A stretch of 64,000 nucleotides of DNA from Hanleya hanleyi. Lineage: Eukaryota; Mollusca; Polyplacophora; Lepidopleurida; Hanleyidae. The notes beneath the pieces were generated by a model. The model was not told the DNA's origin. It saw only the letters and a program-made list of their open reading frames with translations, and did no database searches. Location: assembly GCA_036873755.1 (NCBI GenBank), contig JAVTVY010025252.1, forward strand, positions 1 to 64,000, in the 5' to 3' direction. Of the stretch, positions 1-9,287 are shown piece after piece. Each line of letters begins with the position of its first letter. The first letter of the stretch is position 1. The translations under genes were made by a program, and so were the position numbers.

Positions 1-179
1 GCAAATGGCGGCAAGTTGAAATTTCCATGGTCAACGTCTGTCAAGACTTCCATTGATAATGTCCCACAAGGTAAATATTGACATGCCAGGTGGATTTATG
101 CATTGTGATTTTTCTGGATTTTTGCCGATTTTTAACGCTAATACATAACAAGTAACAGAATTAATTGTGCACTGATGCC
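1..179. mobile_element. 453-bp TIR element, copy 1 (cut by window start)
   Basis: This is the right-hand part of a repeat present complete at 4728-5180 and 8835-9287. It ends in ATTAATTGTGCACTGATGCC, the reverse complement of the GGCATCAGTGCACAATTAAT that opens the complete copies. No coding capacity is seen. It directly abuts the transposon body that starts at about 180. Copies 2 and 3 are 453 bp each, in the same orientation, and flank transposon body 2 as long direct repeats; copy 1 plays the same part for body 1. Confidence 0.7.
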
Positions 180-375
180 TATCAGACCACATTTTCACAT
201 TTGACCAGAGCACTTTCAATCATCACTGTGGCTATAGTTTTGACTTAATCAGCCCAATTTCTTTCAGGCTCACTCATAAACAACATGCAAATATTGACAT
301 TATTCCAAATTCAAGCTATTCAATTTTTAATTAAATTAAATTATTTTTTAAATTAATTTTTAATAATTTTTAATT

Positions 376-408
<33 letters not shown>

Positions 409-412
409 TGGG

Positions 413-856
413 GTGAAATTGACATCATCAATGATGATGGATAATATCACTTGTATTCCTACGCCATTTTGGTACAGAATGGAGATCTTTTGGAGAAAAT
501 ATCAGCAAAAAATGGCTGAGATGTCAGTGCTCGGCTCAAATGGTCAATGCAGAATATGGCAGGGTCCACTCAATACCACTGGCAGATATGGTCAAATAAG
601 CTTTCGAGATCCAAAGGATTATAAATGGAAGAAGAGAAATGCACATAGATTCAATTATATAATCTTTATTCAAAATTTAGACCTCACTTCAAAGCTGGAT
701 TGCTCTCATCTGTGTCACAATAACCTATGCATAAATCCACTCCATATCAGCCTGGAACCACATGAAATCAATAATCATCGGATCACCTGTAAAAACTCAG
801 ATGTTGGTTCCACACACAAAGAATATGCAAAATGCCTTTTGCATTTGAGACTTTAA
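413..856 (+). CDS. HNH/His-Me-finger homing-endonuclease-like protein (copy 1)
   Basis: 147 codons. The N-terminal half (residues 45-85) has the C-x-I-W-x-G ... GRYGQISF ... AHRFNY pattern of phage-type HNH proteins. Residues 97-126 hold the signature zinc-binding loop C-SHLCH-N-N-L-C-I-N-P-L-H followed by E-x-N-N-H-R-x-x-C. This matches the I-PpoI-type His-Me endonuclease fold: H99 would be the catalytic general base, N120/N121 the metal ligand, and C97, C101, C106, H111 and C126 the zinc ligand candidates. The ATG at 413 is open here, but copy 2 has an in-frame stop just upstream of the ATG equivalent to 431, so the functional start is probably 431. The stop lies 32 bp from the convergent transposase stop. 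Function is inferred: DNA nicking or cleavage in the life cycle of the transposon. Confidence 0.7.
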   Translation: MKLTSSMMMDNITCIPTPFWYRMEIFWRKYQQKMAEMSVLGSNGQCRIWQGPLNTTGRYGQISFRDPKDYKWKKRNAHRFNYIIFIQNLDLTSKLDCSHLCHNNLCINPLHISLEPHEINNHRITCKNSDVGSTHKEYAKCLLHLRL

Positions 857-888
857 TGAGGTAAATAAAATTGAGTCATTTTTTTTTT

Positions 889-2942
889 TCAGTTTCCATA
901 TGTGTGGTCCTGTAGGCCATCATCTAATTGTCCTTTTTTATAGTCAGTATTTCCTGGATTGCCCTGTTTATATTTCAAATGTTGATAGATTTTAGCTCCT
1001 GTTTGCTTGAGTTTTCGCTTTCTCACCACAGGCCTATTTCGATAGCTTTTATGGTACTCTGAGTCAATCTCCATCTGTTTTAAACTTTTTGCAGCTCGAG
1101 GTGAGAGAGAGGCTCCCATACATTCAACTTTGGCTATCATGGAGGTCCCCAACTTATTGTTCATTCTGTGGATGGTTGACGATGCTCGACCAGGAATATT
1201 CCTAGAGAAATTGACATTCTTGGGTAAGGATACACTTATAGATCTATTGATGGCTTCACATTTCTGTGTGTCTGTATTCAATCTCAGTTGCATCAGGGCA
1301 CTTTCACTTAATTTCATTTTCAGAATCTCCTGGAGAATAAATTTGTCATTTTCAGTCATATTCAGATTGGAGATTTTGTGCGTAGCAAGGAACATGGATC
1401 GCAGCCACCAACTATTCGAATGACCCCCTCCACAGACCAAAGAGTTTCTCCGACATCTCGAACAATCCCCAGAATAACAGAGAAGTGTGACCTCCAGCAC
1501 TCTAGGAAGATGGTTTTTGATTTTCTGTAAGTTGCCACTATGCACTTTCATCAACTCTTTGAATACCATGCTGCATCTGGCTTTTACATCCTGACTCAAT
1601 ACTTGCTGGGCTTTCTTTTTAATTTCTTGTGTCTTTCCATAGAACATATCATCACTAAACTTAGCACTTTTACATTTTCTGAACTGGGATCTCCCTAAAT
1701 GAGTTGGGTCTGCCAGCCTGGTCACTTTCCACATGGATGAAGAATTTGCATTCCAGCCTGCATCCCCTTTGCAGATGTTCCATCTCCATCTGTTGTGACA
1801 TATCTTACCAACATCTCCTGCATACCAATATCACTTCCCATGGCCTTTCCCATCTCAAACTCTGACCATGGCGCATTCACATTGAGAGTTGCAGTGTAAT
1901 CTTCATGCCCATCTGGGCACTTTACATCCATTCCTTTTCCCCTAAGCCATGCACCAGTCCAACACAATTTATTCTGGAATACAGCAGCAACAATATATTT
2001 TCTGTCTGTTGATGTTTCACATCCTATTGCTATGGCTTGGGAGGCATTCTGTGTGCATTTTCTTGAACTGGTAATTTTGGAGCTGTTATATCTTGCATCA
2101 ACAGCTAAGTTTATTTCATCCATTACAACCTTGCGCACTTTGTTAACTTCTTTTATGGCTTCTAGTTTTTTTCTCATGTCTATCTTATTTAACTCTGTTA
2201 CAGCAGTTCCAACCATGTTCGCTGTCCTTTGCATGCCGGTTCTTGCTGGAGGAGGAACATCCACTGATGCTAACAGTAACCTTGTTCTGGAATTTCCCAT
2301 AGGTGTGTCTTGCAGACCGACTTGAAGGGATACGTTTATGGCAGCAGCATTCGGTCCAGGTTTGTTTGTCTTGACTTCTTCATAAAGTTTATAATGGCGA
2401 GAAGTATATTGACAGTTAACACACTGCAAAGATTGAGACCATCCCAAGCCCCACTTTTTTTCACTGGCTATGACCACTTCCAAAATATCACAATCAGGGG
2501 AAGTAACTCTGTGGTGCTTTATCATGTCATTCCACATTTGAAGCATTTTGGAGTTACTGATCATTCTCATGCCTTGGGTGTCATTAGAATTTTTATCTTT
2601 TATGTCTTTCAGATTTGGAGCCGGTTTCTTTGGCCGTAGTAATTTCATGGATCCAGAGATGCCCTCGGTGTCCGTAGCTTCAACTGTCCTCTTGTCTATG
2701 CTAGGTTTTGTAATGAAGGTGAACTCATCTTGATGTAACCTCCTCGTTACTACAGCATCTTCAGATGATGGTCCAGGGACAGGGTTCAGATGTGAACTGT
2801 CGGCCACAGCTAATATGGGGTGTCCAGGATGTCCTTTTTTAAAGTGAGTCAACTTCCTTCTCTCTTTACCCTTCATGTTGGTTAATGTAGCAGAGATGAG
2901 GAAGTGATCATCAGATATGTTGGCATTGGAATTTATTCCCAT
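889..2942 (-). pseudogene. Mutator-like transposase, frameshifted copy 1
   Basis: Two overlapping minus-strand frames (2942-1722 and 1734-889) together match the intact transposase of copy 2 almost residue for residue. The break is at about 1733-1736, where copy 1 reads cacatggatg and copy 2 cacatgggatg: one G is missing. The N-terminal part contains the CxxC pair, the first acidic candidate in the A-V-D-A-R-Y-N motif and the T-T-D-G-D motif. The C-terminal part contains the cysteine-rich stretch. It is inactive unless the frame is bypassed. The convergent nuclease ORF in the same copy is still open. Confidence 0.8.
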
Positions 2943-2974
2943 TTTTATATACTATTTTTTTCTCTGTTTTGTTT

Positions 2975-3268
2975 TTACAGGTGTTGTCCCTTTGCAAACA
3001 TTGCGGCAGTTGACTTAAAATGAAACAAAAGGATGTATTTCTTCATTTGTGTTATGAGTTTTGTCAGTAATAATAACTTTATAATTGATAACTTCATCTG
3101 TCTATTACTGCCATCAAGATGTTGATTCTCTGTAGCTACATTCAATTGAACTAACAGATATTCTTTATTTGGGGGATGTGTATACCATGAACACCTCAGT
3201 GTTATATTGTTGAATGTGTTGTGTACACAATTATGTATATTGATGTGACTTTTTATATGTTTAAACAA
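2975..3268 (-). CDS. 97-codon ORF upstream of transposase (doubtful)
   Basis: Open in both transposon copies (see 7984-8277) with one residue differing that I can see (KS versus KG near the N-terminus). It ends 32 bp before the transposase ATG on the same strand. No family is recognised; the composition is ordinary and no membrane segment or motif is clear. Conservation between two recent copies proves little, and the sequence could simply be the transposase leader. Any small product or 5' UTR role is speculation. Confidence 0.2.
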   Translation of the reverse strand: MFKHIKSHINIHNCVHNTFNNITLRCSWYTHPPNKEYLLVQLNVATENQHLDGSNRQMKLSIIKLLLLTKLITQMKKYILLFHFKSTAAMFAKGQHL

Positions 3269-3816
3269 GTTTTTGATCTCTCTATAAACATCAATTTTAA
3301 GACCCGTGAGATAATCCTGGGATGACCCACTGATTATATGGAGAAATTACTCGCTGTCATGAAAGACTTTTTTTACCAGATGTAGTCTAACTAAGCAGCT
3401 TTTAAACAGATTATGTTTTGTCACATCTTGAATTTTTAATTTTTATATTTTTAAGTTTTAAATTGAAAAAAGACATGAAAATTGAGTTAAAATAGCAAAA
3501 AAATAATTAAAAATAGTCTTTGACATATCTAATCAATGCTGCATACCTTTTATTATAGGCAGAAGGATAGTCTACTGAGTGCTTTTTACCAGATGGAAAA
3601 ATACTTACAGGTTAGTGAGATATTGTACTTTTTATTTTTACCCCAATATTAAGTCATATGGGAGAAAATGAGAGGAAATGGTAAAGGGGGTACCCTTGTT
3701 ATTTAGGTTATAAAATCTCTATCTTTGAATAGTTTTATTTGTACCTTCTCAGGATAGTTTGGGGATGGGTAATGATTGTTCAGATGAGAGCATTCTTTAT
3801 TTTAACAATGGTTCCA

Positions 3817-4727
3817 TTACAAGCGTCTAGTCCGTCATTCATAATCCAGCCGTCGTCCATTAGAGAATATCCGCGTCCATAATCCAAAGACCTATTCCAT
3901 TTCCATATAACAGTATTAGCACCAAATTCAAAAAGACAAAAGTATACATAAACATAGGCTTGTTTCCTGCAAGAGAGAAGCTGTCAACAATTTTCAATGA
4001 TGCCGGCAAGACATCATGATGTTCCAAAATATCAAATCCGTATCGCTGATCAGTATTCTTAATCCATAATATTCGTTATGGAGTCGTCATCTAAAAATGA
4101 TGTACCTCAGCCACGCTTTGATTGTGCCTGTTCATATGAGTACCATGAGGATCTTGAAGTACATGGGCTCATACGGCCCCTAGCCCCGGGTTGAGCGGAA
4201 TTAGACACATGTTACGAAACGTAGCGCCATAGATCTTGCACGCTACGTTCGTATTTTGCTATCAGCATGCGATATGTATCGCCAAATTTGAGAAACTTGA
4301 GTGGAGGCGCTTGGTGGAATAGCCCTGTTTTATAAGTTTCTGCAACAATGTTTTGTGACGTTGATTAAAATCATCACATTTAACACAGGATCTAGCAAAT
4401 GCTACTAAGCGAGATATGTATACGCCATATGCAGGTCCAACTGGAATATTACTATCCAGAAAGGGATAGTTTACGATGTCGAAATTGTAATCATCTCTTT
4501 TGTCATAAAGTCGACGAGAGAGAATGCCCGCTTCATTTTTATAGAGATAGAGATCTAAATAAGATGTGCCTGTAGGGCTATCTGTAGTTTCCTTCAAATC
4601 CAGTGAAGGTGGATATATATCCTTCACTGCGTCATTTATATAGCGATTATCCACAGCGAGAAGATCGTCTATATAGCGTTTGGTGAATGAGAAGGAACGG
4701 GCTTTGAGTGGATCAGACAGGCTGACA
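3817..4727 (-). mobile_element. 5'-truncated reverse-transcriptase retroelement inserted in transposon copy 1
   Basis: Relative to copy 2, which runs ttccat-gactgaca at 8821-8834, copy 1 carries about 910 extra bases. Read on the minus strand they contain the C-terminal part of a reverse transcriptase, then a non-coding 3' region with 'gctaggggccgt', then a 3' tail ending in GACGCTTGTAA at 3819. The same tail recurs at about ten sites in the window, usually without the coding part, as expected of 5'-truncated retrotransposition. It marks insertion after the transposon copies arose. Confidence 0.65.
4262..4727 (-). pseudogene. Reverse transcriptase C-terminal fragment (Y-I-D-D box)
   Basis: The minus-strand frame carries the RT catalytic box in the context K-R-Y-I-D-D-L-L, followed by I-Y-P-P-S-L-D-L, S-Y-L-D-L, L-Y-D-K-R-D-D-Y-N-F and F-L-D-S-N-I-P-V-G-P-A-Y-G-V-Y-I-S-R-L. 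This block is characteristic of an animal retroelement RT family, possibly Penelope-like; I cannot fix the clade. Palm motifs before the YIDD box are missing because the copy is truncated. The open frame runs on through the junction to a methionine at 4768, but those residues belong to the neighbouring 453-bp repeat and are fortuitous. Confidence 0.7.
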
Positions 4728-5180
4728 GGCATCAGTACACAATTAATCTCTTCCGGGTCGGTGCCCACGATCTACTTTGTGTAGAAATTTGAGAGCAGAT
4801 CTTTGTGGATTTTATTAGGCGGGATTATTCAGCATTTCTGATAAATTTGGTATTTCAAATTGCAGATGAGGCTTCAAACTGTACTTCCTGGTGTTGATTT
4901 GGCAACATTGGGGCAAAGCCTGGCGGAAGGACACATGAAGAGTGGAAGTGAAAAGGCTCTCTGTTTACAAGCTGAATGACATTCGGTAACACCACTCAGC
5001 TGCAAATGGCGGCAAGTTGAAATTTCCATGGTCAACATCTGTCAAGACTTCCACTGATAATGTCCCACAAGGTAAATATTGACATGCCAGGTGGATTTAT
5101 GCATTGTGATTTTTCTGGATTTTTGCCGATTTTTAACGCTAATACATAACAAGTAACAGAATTAATTGTGCACTGATGCC
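4728..5180. mobile_element. 453-bp TIR element, copy 2
   Basis: Starts GGCATCAGTACACAATTAAT and ends ATTAATTGTGCACTGATGCC, so it has 20-bp terminal inverted repeats with one mismatch. It is non-coding and the same length and orientation as the copy at 8835-9287. It sits between transposon body 1 (with its retroelement insertion) and body 2. With copy 3 it forms long direct repeats around body 2. It could be the true terminal region of the two-gene transposon or an independent MITE used as a tandem-duplication breakpoint. Confidence 0.7.
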
Positions 5181-5427
5181 TGACTGTCATACCACATTTT
5201 CACATTTGACCAGAGCACTTTCAATCATCACTGTGGCTATAGTTTTGACTTAATCAGCCCAATTTCTTCCAGGCTCACTCATAAACAACATGCAAATATT
5301 GAGATTATTCCAAATTCAAGCTATTAAATTTTTAATTAAATTAAATTATTTTTTAAATTAATTTTTAATAATTTTTAATTATTTAAAAAAAAAGAAAAAA
5401 AAAAGTGGGGTGAAATTGACATCATAA

Positions 5428-5853
5428 ATGATGATGGATAATATCACTTGTATTCCTACGCCATTTTGGTACAGAATGGAGATCTTTTGGAGAAAATATC
5501 AGCAAAAAATGGCTGAGATGTCAGTGCTCGGTTCAAATGGTCAATGCAGAATATGGCAGGGTCCACTCAATACCACTGGCAGATATGGTCAAATAAGCTT
5601 TCGAGATCCAAGGGATTATAAATGGAAGAAGAGAAATGCACATAGATTCAATTATATAATCTTTATTCAAAATTTAGACCTCACTTCAAAGCTGGATTGC
5701 TCTCATCTGTGTCACAATAACCTATGCATAAATCCACTCCATATCAGCCTGGAACCACATGAAATCAATAATCATCGGATCACCTGTAAAAACTCAGATG
5801 TTTGTTCCACACACAAAGAATATGCAAAATGCCTTTTGCATTTGAGACTTTAA
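5428..5853 (+). CDS. HNH/His-Me-finger homing-endonuclease-like protein (copy 2)
   Basis: 141 codons starting at the second of three candidate methionine contexts; an in-frame TAA lies just upstream, so this start is preferred for both copies. It keeps every motif of copy 1: C-x-I-W-x-G, A-H-R-F-N-Y, the S-H-L-C-H / C-I-N-P-L-H zinc loop and the N-N-H-R-x-x-C end. Substitutions relative to copy 1 are few (for example K to R in the D-P-K-D motif and G to C near the C-terminus) and spare the putative catalytic H and N. The stop is 43 bp from the convergent transposase stop across a long poly-T run. Confidence 0.72.
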   Translation: MMMDNITCIPTPFWYRMEIFWRKYQQKMAEMSVLGSNGQCRIWQGPLNTTGRYGQISFRDPRDYKWKKRNAHRFNYIIFIQNLDLTSKLDCSHLCHNNLCINPLHISLEPHEINNHRITCKNSDVCSTHKEYAKCLLHLRL

Positions 5854-5896
5854 TGAGGTAAATAAAATGGAGTCATTTTTTTTTTTTTTTTTTTTT

Positions 5897-7951
5897 TCAG
5901 TTTCCATATGTGTGGTCCTGTAGGCCATCATCTAATTGTCCTTTTTTATAGTCAGTATCTCCTGGATTGCCCTGTTTATATTTCAAATGTTGATAGATTT
6001 TAGCTCCTGTTTGCTTGAGTTTTCGCTTTCTCACCACAGGCCTATTTCGATAGCTTTTATGGTACTCTGAGTCAATCTCCATCTGTTTTAAACTTTTTGC
6101 AGCTCGAGGTGAGAGAGAGGCTCCCATGCATTCAACTTTGGCTATCATGGAGGTCCCCAACTTATTGTTCATTCTGTGGATGGTTGACGATGCTCGACCA
6201 GGAATATTCCTAGAGAAATTGACATTCTTGGGTAAGGATACACTTATATATCTATTGATGGCTTCACATTTCTGTGTGTCTGTATTCAATCTCAGTTGCA
6301 TCAGAGCACTTTCACTTAATTTCATTTTCAGAATCTCCTGGAGAATAAATTTGTCATTTTCAGTCATATTCAGATTGGAGATTTTGTGCGTAGCAAGGAA
6401 CATGGATCGCAGCCACCAACTATTCGAATGATCCCCTCCACACACCAAAGAGTTTCTCCGACATCTCGAACAATCCCCAGAATAACAGAGAAGTGTGGTC
6501 TCTAGCATTCTAGAAAGGTGGTTTTTGATTTTCTCTAAGTTGCCACTATGCACTTTCATCAACTCTTTGAATACCATGCTGCATCTGGCTTTTACATCCT
6601 GACTCAATACTTGATGGGCTTTCTTTTTAATTTCTTGTGTCTTTCCATAGAACATATCATCACTAAACTTAGCACTTTTACATTTTCTGAACTGGGATCT
6701 CCCTAAATGAGTTGGGTCTGCCAGCCTGGTCACTTTCCACATGGGATGAAGAATTTGCATTCCAGCCTGCATCCCCTTTGCAGATGTTCCATCTCCATCT
6801 GTTGTGACATATCTTACCAACATCTCCTGCATATCAATATCACTTTCCATGGCCTTTCCCATCTCAAACTCTGACCATGGCGCATTCACATTGAGAGTTG
6901 CAGTGCAATCTTCATGCCCATCTGGGCACTTTACATCCATTCCTTTTCCCCTAAGCCATGCACCAGTCCAACACAATTTATTCTGGAATACAGCAGCAAC
7001 AATATATTTTCTGTCTGTTGATGTTTCACATCCTATTGCTATGGCTTGGGAGGCATTCTGTGTGCATTTTCTTGAACTGGTAATTTTGGAGCTGTTATAT
7101 CTTGCATCAACAGCTAAGTTTATTTCATCCATTACAACCCCGCGCACTTTGTTAACTTCTGTTATGGCTTCTAGTTTTTTTCTCATGTCTATCTTATTTA
7201 ACTCTGTTACAGCAGTTCCAACCATGTTCGCTGTCCTTTGCATGCCAGTTCTTGCTGGAGGAGGAACATCCACTGATGCTAACAGTAACCTTGTTCTGGA
7301 ATTCCCCATAGGTGTGTCTTGCAGACCGACTTGAAGGGATACGTTTATGGCAGCAGCATTCGGTCCAGGTTTGTTTGTCTTGACTTCTTCATAAAGTTTA
7401 TAATGGCGAGAAGTATATTGACAGTTAACACACTGCAAAGATTGAGACCATCCCAAACCCCACTTTTTTTCACTGGCTATGACCACTTCCAAAATATCAC
7501 AATCAGGGGAAGTAACTCTGTGGTGCTTTATCATATCATTCCACATTTGAAGCATTTTGCAGTTACTGATCATTCTCATGCCTTGGGTGTCATTAGAATT
7601 TTTATCTTTTATGTCTTTCAGATTTGGAGCCGGTTTCTTTGGACGTAGTAATTTCATGGATCCAGAGATGCCCTCGGTGTCTGTAGCTTCAACTGTCCTC
7701 TTGTCTATGCTAGGTTTTGTAATGAAGGCGAACTCATCTTGATGTAACCTCCTCGTTACTACTGCATCTTCAGATGATGGTCCAGGGACAGGGTTCAAAT
7801 CTGAACTGTCGGCCAAAGCTAATATGGGGTGACCAGGATGTCCTTTTTTAAAGTGAATCAACTTCCTTCTATCTTTACCCTTCATGTTGGTTAATGTAGC
7901 AGAGATGAGCAAGTGATCATCAGATATGTTGGCATTGGATTTTATTCCCAT
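5897..7951 (-). CDS. Mutator-like transposase, intact 684 aa
   Basis: Single uninterrupted frame starting ATGGGAATAAAATCC at 7951. Residues 174-177 form C-V-N-C. Residues 181-290 hold the region typical of animal 'Mutator-like transposase domain' proteins (L-Y-E-E, N-K-P-G-P-N-A-A-A-I-N, G-M-Q-R-T-A-N). D282 in A-V-D-A-R-Y-N-S is the first acidic candidate, C-P-D-G-H-E-D-C lies at 342-349, and T-T-D-G-D at 383-387 supplies the second. A-D-P-T-H-L (about 411) corresponds to the family's conserved H motif, and a cysteine-rich stretch (C-x4-C-x2-C-x6-C, 489-504) follows. The basic N-terminus is low-complexity. It is expected to cut and join transposon ends in the nucleus. The open frame argues for recent activity. 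Confidence 0.75.
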   Translation of the reverse strand: MGIKSNANISDDHLLISATLTNMKGKDRRKLIHFKKGHPGHPILALADSSDLNPVPGPSSEDAVVTRRLHQDEFAFITKPSIDKRTVEATDTEGISGSMKLLRPKKPAPNLKDIKDKNSNDTQGMRMISNCKMLQMWNDMIKHHRVTSPDCDILEVVIASEKKWGLGWSQSLQCVNCQYTSRHYKLYEEVKTNKPGPNAAAINVSLQVGLQDTPMGNSRTRLLLASVDVPPPARTGMQRTANMVGTAVTELNKIDMRKKLEAITEVNKVRGVVMDEINLAVDARYNSSKITSSRKCTQNASQAIAIGCETSTDRKYIVAAVFQNKLCWTGAWLRGKGMDVKCPDGHEDCTATLNVNAPWSEFEMGKAMESDIDMQEMLVRYVTTDGDGTSAKGMQAGMQILHPMWKVTRLADPTHLGRSQFRKCKSAKFSDDMFYGKTQEIKKKAHQVLSQDVKARCSMVFKELMKVHSGNLEKIKNHLSRMLETTLLCYSGDCSRCRRNSLVCGGDHSNSWWLRSMFLATHKISNLNMTENDKFILQEILKMKLSESALMQLRLNTDTQKCEAINRYISVSLPKNVNFSRNIPGRASSTIHRMNNKLGTSMIAKVECMGASLSPRAAKSLKQMEIDSEYHKSYRNRPVVRKRKLKQTGAKIYQHLKYKQGNPGDTDYKKGQLDDGLQDHTYGN

Positions 7952-7983
7952 TTTTATATACTATTTTTTTCTCTGTTTTGTTT

Positions 7984-8277
7984 TTACAGGTGTTGTCCCT
8001 TTGCAAACATTGCGGCAGTTGACTTAAAATGAAACAAAAGGATGTATTTCTTCATTTGTGTTATGAGTTTTGTCAGTAATAATAACTTTATAATTGATAA
8101 CTTCATCTGTCTATTACTGCCATCAAGATGTTGATTCTCTGTAGCTACATTCAATTGAACTAACAGATATTCTTTATTTGGGGGATGTGTATACCATGAA
8201 CACCTCAGTGTTATATTGTTGAATGTGTTGTGTACACAATTATGTATATTGATGTGACCTTTTATATGTTTAAACAA
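7984..8277 (-). CDS. 97-codon ORF upstream of transposase, copy 2 (doubtful)
   Basis: Counterpart of 2975-3268, ending 32 bp before the transposase start. No recognised domain. The stretch between the two ORFs has a T-rich tract followed by 'cag' on the opposite strand that resembles a splice acceptor, but no plus-strand gene can be built on it. Treat as a possible leader ORF. Confidence 0.2.
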   Translation of the reverse strand: MFKHIKGHINIHNCVHNTFNNITLRCSWYTHPPNKEYLLVQLNVATENQHLDGSNRQMKLSIIKLLLLTKLITQMKKYILLFHFKSTAAMFAKGQHL

Positions 8278-8834
8278 GTTTTTGATCTCTCTATAAACAT
8301 CAATTTTAAGACCCGTGAGATAATCCTGGGATGACCCACTGATTATATGGAGAAATTACTCGCTGTCATGAAAGACTTTTTTACCAGATGTAGTCTAACT
8401 AAGCAGCTTTTAAACAGATTATGTTTTGTCACATCTTGAATTTTTAATTTTTATATTTTTAAGTTTTAAATTGAAAAAAGACATGAAAATTGAGTTAAAA
8501 TAGCAAAAAAAATAATTAAAAATAGTCTTTGACATATCTAATCAATGCTGCATACCTTTTATTATAGGCAGAAGGATAGTCTACTGAGTGCTTTTTACCA
8601 GATGGAAAAATACTTACAGGTTAGTGAGATATTGTACTTTTTATTTTCACCCCACTATTAAGTCATATGGGAGAAAATGAGAGGAAATGATAAAGGGGGT
8701 ACCCTTGTTATTTAGGTTATAAAATCTCTATCTTTGAATAGTTTTATTTGTGCCTTCTCAGGATAGTTTGGGGATGGGTAATGATTGTTCAGATGAGAGC
8801 ATTCTTTATTTTAACAATGGTTCCATGACTGACA

Positions 8835-9287
8835 GGCATCAGTGCACAATTAATCTCTTCCGGGTCGGTGCCCACGATCTACTTTGTGTAGAAATTTGAG
8901 AGCAGATCTTTGTGGATTTTATTAGGCGGGATTATTCAGCATTTCTGATAAATTTGATATTTCAAATTGCAGATGAGGCTTCAAACTGTACTTCATGGTG
9001 TTGATTTGGCAACATTGGGGCAAAGCCTGGCGGAAGGACACATGAAGAGTGGAAGTGAAAAGGCTCTCTGTTTACAAGCTGAATGACATTCGGTAACACC
9101 ACTCAGCTGCAAATGGCGGCAAGTTGAAATTTCCATGGTCAACATCTGTCAAGACTTCCACTGATAATGTCCCACAAGGTAAATATTGACATGCCAGGTG
9201 GATTTATGCATTGTGATTTTTCTGGATTTTTGCCGATTTTTAACGCTAATACATAACAAGTAACAGAATTAATTGTGCACTGATGCC
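8835..9287. mobile_element. 453-bp TIR element, copy 3 (right limit of transposon cluster)
   Basis: Opens GGCATCAGTGCACAATTAAT and closes ATTAATTGTGCACTGATGCC: a perfect 20-bp inverted repeat. Sequence to the right (acgtatatgagcgg) is not repeated, so this is the right boundary of the whole tandem cluster. Non-coding. Confidence 0.75.

Larger units (their letters stand above)
180..3816. mobile_element. Two-gene Mutator-like DNA transposon, body copy 1
   Basis: A region almost identical to 5181-8834. It holds, from left to right, an AT-rich leader, a poly-A tract (about 380-406), a plus-strand His-Me nuclease ORF, a convergent minus-strand Mutator-like transposase, a small minus-strand ORF, and about 550 bp of AT-rich non-coding DNA. 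The right end is interrupted at about 3817 by a retroelement fragment that is absent from copy 2. Differences from copy 2 are scattered point changes and small indels, so the duplication looks recent. The true element ends may lie in the flanking 453-bp repeats rather than at the body limits. Confidence 0.65.
5181..8834. mobile_element. Two-gene Mutator-like DNA transposon, body copy 2 (intact ORFs)
   Basis: Same organisation as 180-3816, with both main ORFs open and no retroelement insertion. The left junction reads ...GATGCC-tgactgtca and the right junction tgactgaca-GGCATC..., so 9-bp near-identical sequences lie at the two body edges. Nine bases is the usual target-duplication length of Mutator-like elements, so this may be a remnant target-site duplication, but the tandem arrangement makes that uncertain. 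Confidence 0.65.

Noticed and set aside
380..406. Poly-A tract before the nuclease ORF as a retrotransposon tail
   Set aside because: No retroelement body precedes it, and in copy 2 the tract is shorter and interrupted; it is a simple A run inside the transposon leader.
4262..4768. 168-codon RT ORF as an intact gene
   Set aside because: The first codons come from the neighbouring 453-bp element, and the N-terminal two thirds of the RT are absent.
6804..7334. 176-codon plus-strand ORF
   Set aside because: It is the antisense of the transposase gene, and the matching antisense in copy 1 is shorter and broken.
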